Assembly (NCBI GenBank): GCA_016789485.1
Contig: JAEURE010000188.1
Span: forward strand, 1-5,828
DNA from: Anaerolineales bacterium
GTDB lineage: Bacteria > Chloroflexota > Anaerolineae > Anaerolineales > Villigracilaceae
Reading direction: 5' to 3'
DNA: 5,828 nt
The notes beneath the pieces were generated by a model. The model was given only the letters and a program-made list of their open reading frames with translations. It did no database searches and was not told the origin of the DNA. Numbering within the stretch: position 1 is the stretch's first letter; every line of letters begins with the position of its first letter. The position numbers and the translations under genes were made by a program. Positions 5,445 through 5,828 of this stretch are shown here, in pieces.

Positions 5445-5828
5445 TCATGTTTCCAGTTTCACTTCCATTGAGACATTATCCATGCTGTCACGATAGCTCG
5501 GAATTTCATAAAACCCAAGCTGTGTATAAAATTCAATTGCGCGTCTTTGTCTTTGACTGGTTTGCAGCCGAACTTTTTTGTAGCTGTGTGTACGCGCGAA
5601 ATCCAACAGACGCGTAACAACCTGATAGCCGATTCTTTGACCGTGATATTCCTCAAGCAGCCAGAGGCGTTTCAACTCGGCTGTTTGTTCTTCGAGTTTT
5701 TTTATCGCGCCTGTGCCAACCAATCGGCTTCCATCCATCACTACGAGGAACAACCCGCGGTTCTCGCTATACTCTTGCTGAAAATTATCCACGTCGAGTA
5801 ATTCGCCTTCTTCTTCAAGTATCTGGTA
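5445..5828 (-). CDS. GNAT-family N-acetyltransferase (partial, 5' end missing)
   Basis: The frame is open to the right edge and gives 127 residues plus a stop; the true start lies outside the window. A GTG at 5792 is a possible internal start, but the frame continues upstream without a stop (YQILEEEGELLD), so it is not preferred. The protein shows the GNAT core: a strand pair (FLVVMDGSRLVGTGAI), motif A (ELKRLWLLEEYHGQRIGYQ) with the acetyl-CoA pyrophosphate loop as QRIGYQ, then helix VVTRLLDFA, and motif B (QRRAIEFYTQLGFYEI). The usual loop is Q/R-x-x-G-x-G/A, so the final Gln is a departure. The family transfers acetyl from acetyl-CoA to an amine of a small molecule or protein; the substrate cannot be told. 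It is the first visible gene of a likely unit with the serpin. Confidence 0.9.
   Translation of the reverse strand, partial: YQILEEEGELLDVDNFQQEYSENRGLFLVVMDGSRLVGTGAIKKLEEQTAELKRLWLLEEYHGQRIGYQVVTRLLDFARTHSYKKVRLQTSQRQRRAIEFYTQLGFYEIPSYRDSMDNVSMEVKLET

Noticed and set aside
5445..5792. Acetyltransferase starting at the GTG at 5792
   Set aside because: The frame stays open and GNAT-like up to the window edge, and the shorter product would lose N-terminal fold elements.
1..5828. Mobile elements, CRISPR arrays, tRNA or rRNA genes, or a phage-defence system
   Set aside because: Genes fill almost all of the window; no transposase, regularly spaced repeat, tRNA-like or rRNA-like stretch or known defence gene was seen.

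Overview
The window holds six protein-coding genes, two of them cut by its edges, packed tightly with short spacers. No RNA genes, mobile elements or CRISPR arrays were seen. The mix suggests a Chloroflexota bacterium, perhaps Anaerolineae-like: a transmembrane Hanks-type Ser/Thr kinase with a large outer domain, a secreted lipoprotein serpin, a lipoprotein SUMF1-domain protein with a Thr/Pro-rich linker, and moderate GC. This assignment is inferred from gene content and protein style; no marker gene is present to prove it.

Left part (1-1970, minus strand): one long reading frame, open to the left edge, encodes a membrane Ser/Thr protein kinase. It has an N-terminal cytoplasmic kinase domain, one transmembrane helix, an outer segment resembling the C-terminal domain of RskA-type anti-sigma factors, and then a helical region with two Asp-rich loops. 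Its start codon lies 6 bases after a perfect TATAAT, so the mRNA is probably leaderless. A second TATAAT on the opposite strand, 8 bases away, drives the rightward genes. The two -10 boxes sit in a dyad-symmetric block.

Middle (2021-3180, plus strand): a two-gene unit of a stand-alone PncC-type nicotinamide-nucleotide amidase and an MTA/SAH-nucleosidase-like enzyme. The genes overlap by ATGA and end in a strong hairpin terminator whose loop is the stop codon. Both look like nucleotide or nucleoside salvage and clean-up enzymes.

Right part (3194-5828, minus strand): from right to left, a partial GNAT acetyltransferase, a lipoprotein serpin 15 bases behind it (probably one transcript), a terminator, and a lipoprotein with a formylglycine-generating-enzyme fold that lacks the two catalytic cysteines. 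The serpin has an intact inhibitory hinge, so it should trap serine-type proteases at the cell surface.

The window is mostly recognisable families. The features most worth a second look are the kinase ectodomain, the palindromic divergent promoter with a leaderless kinase mRNA, the cysteine-less SUMF1 lipoprotein and the serpin's reactive loop.
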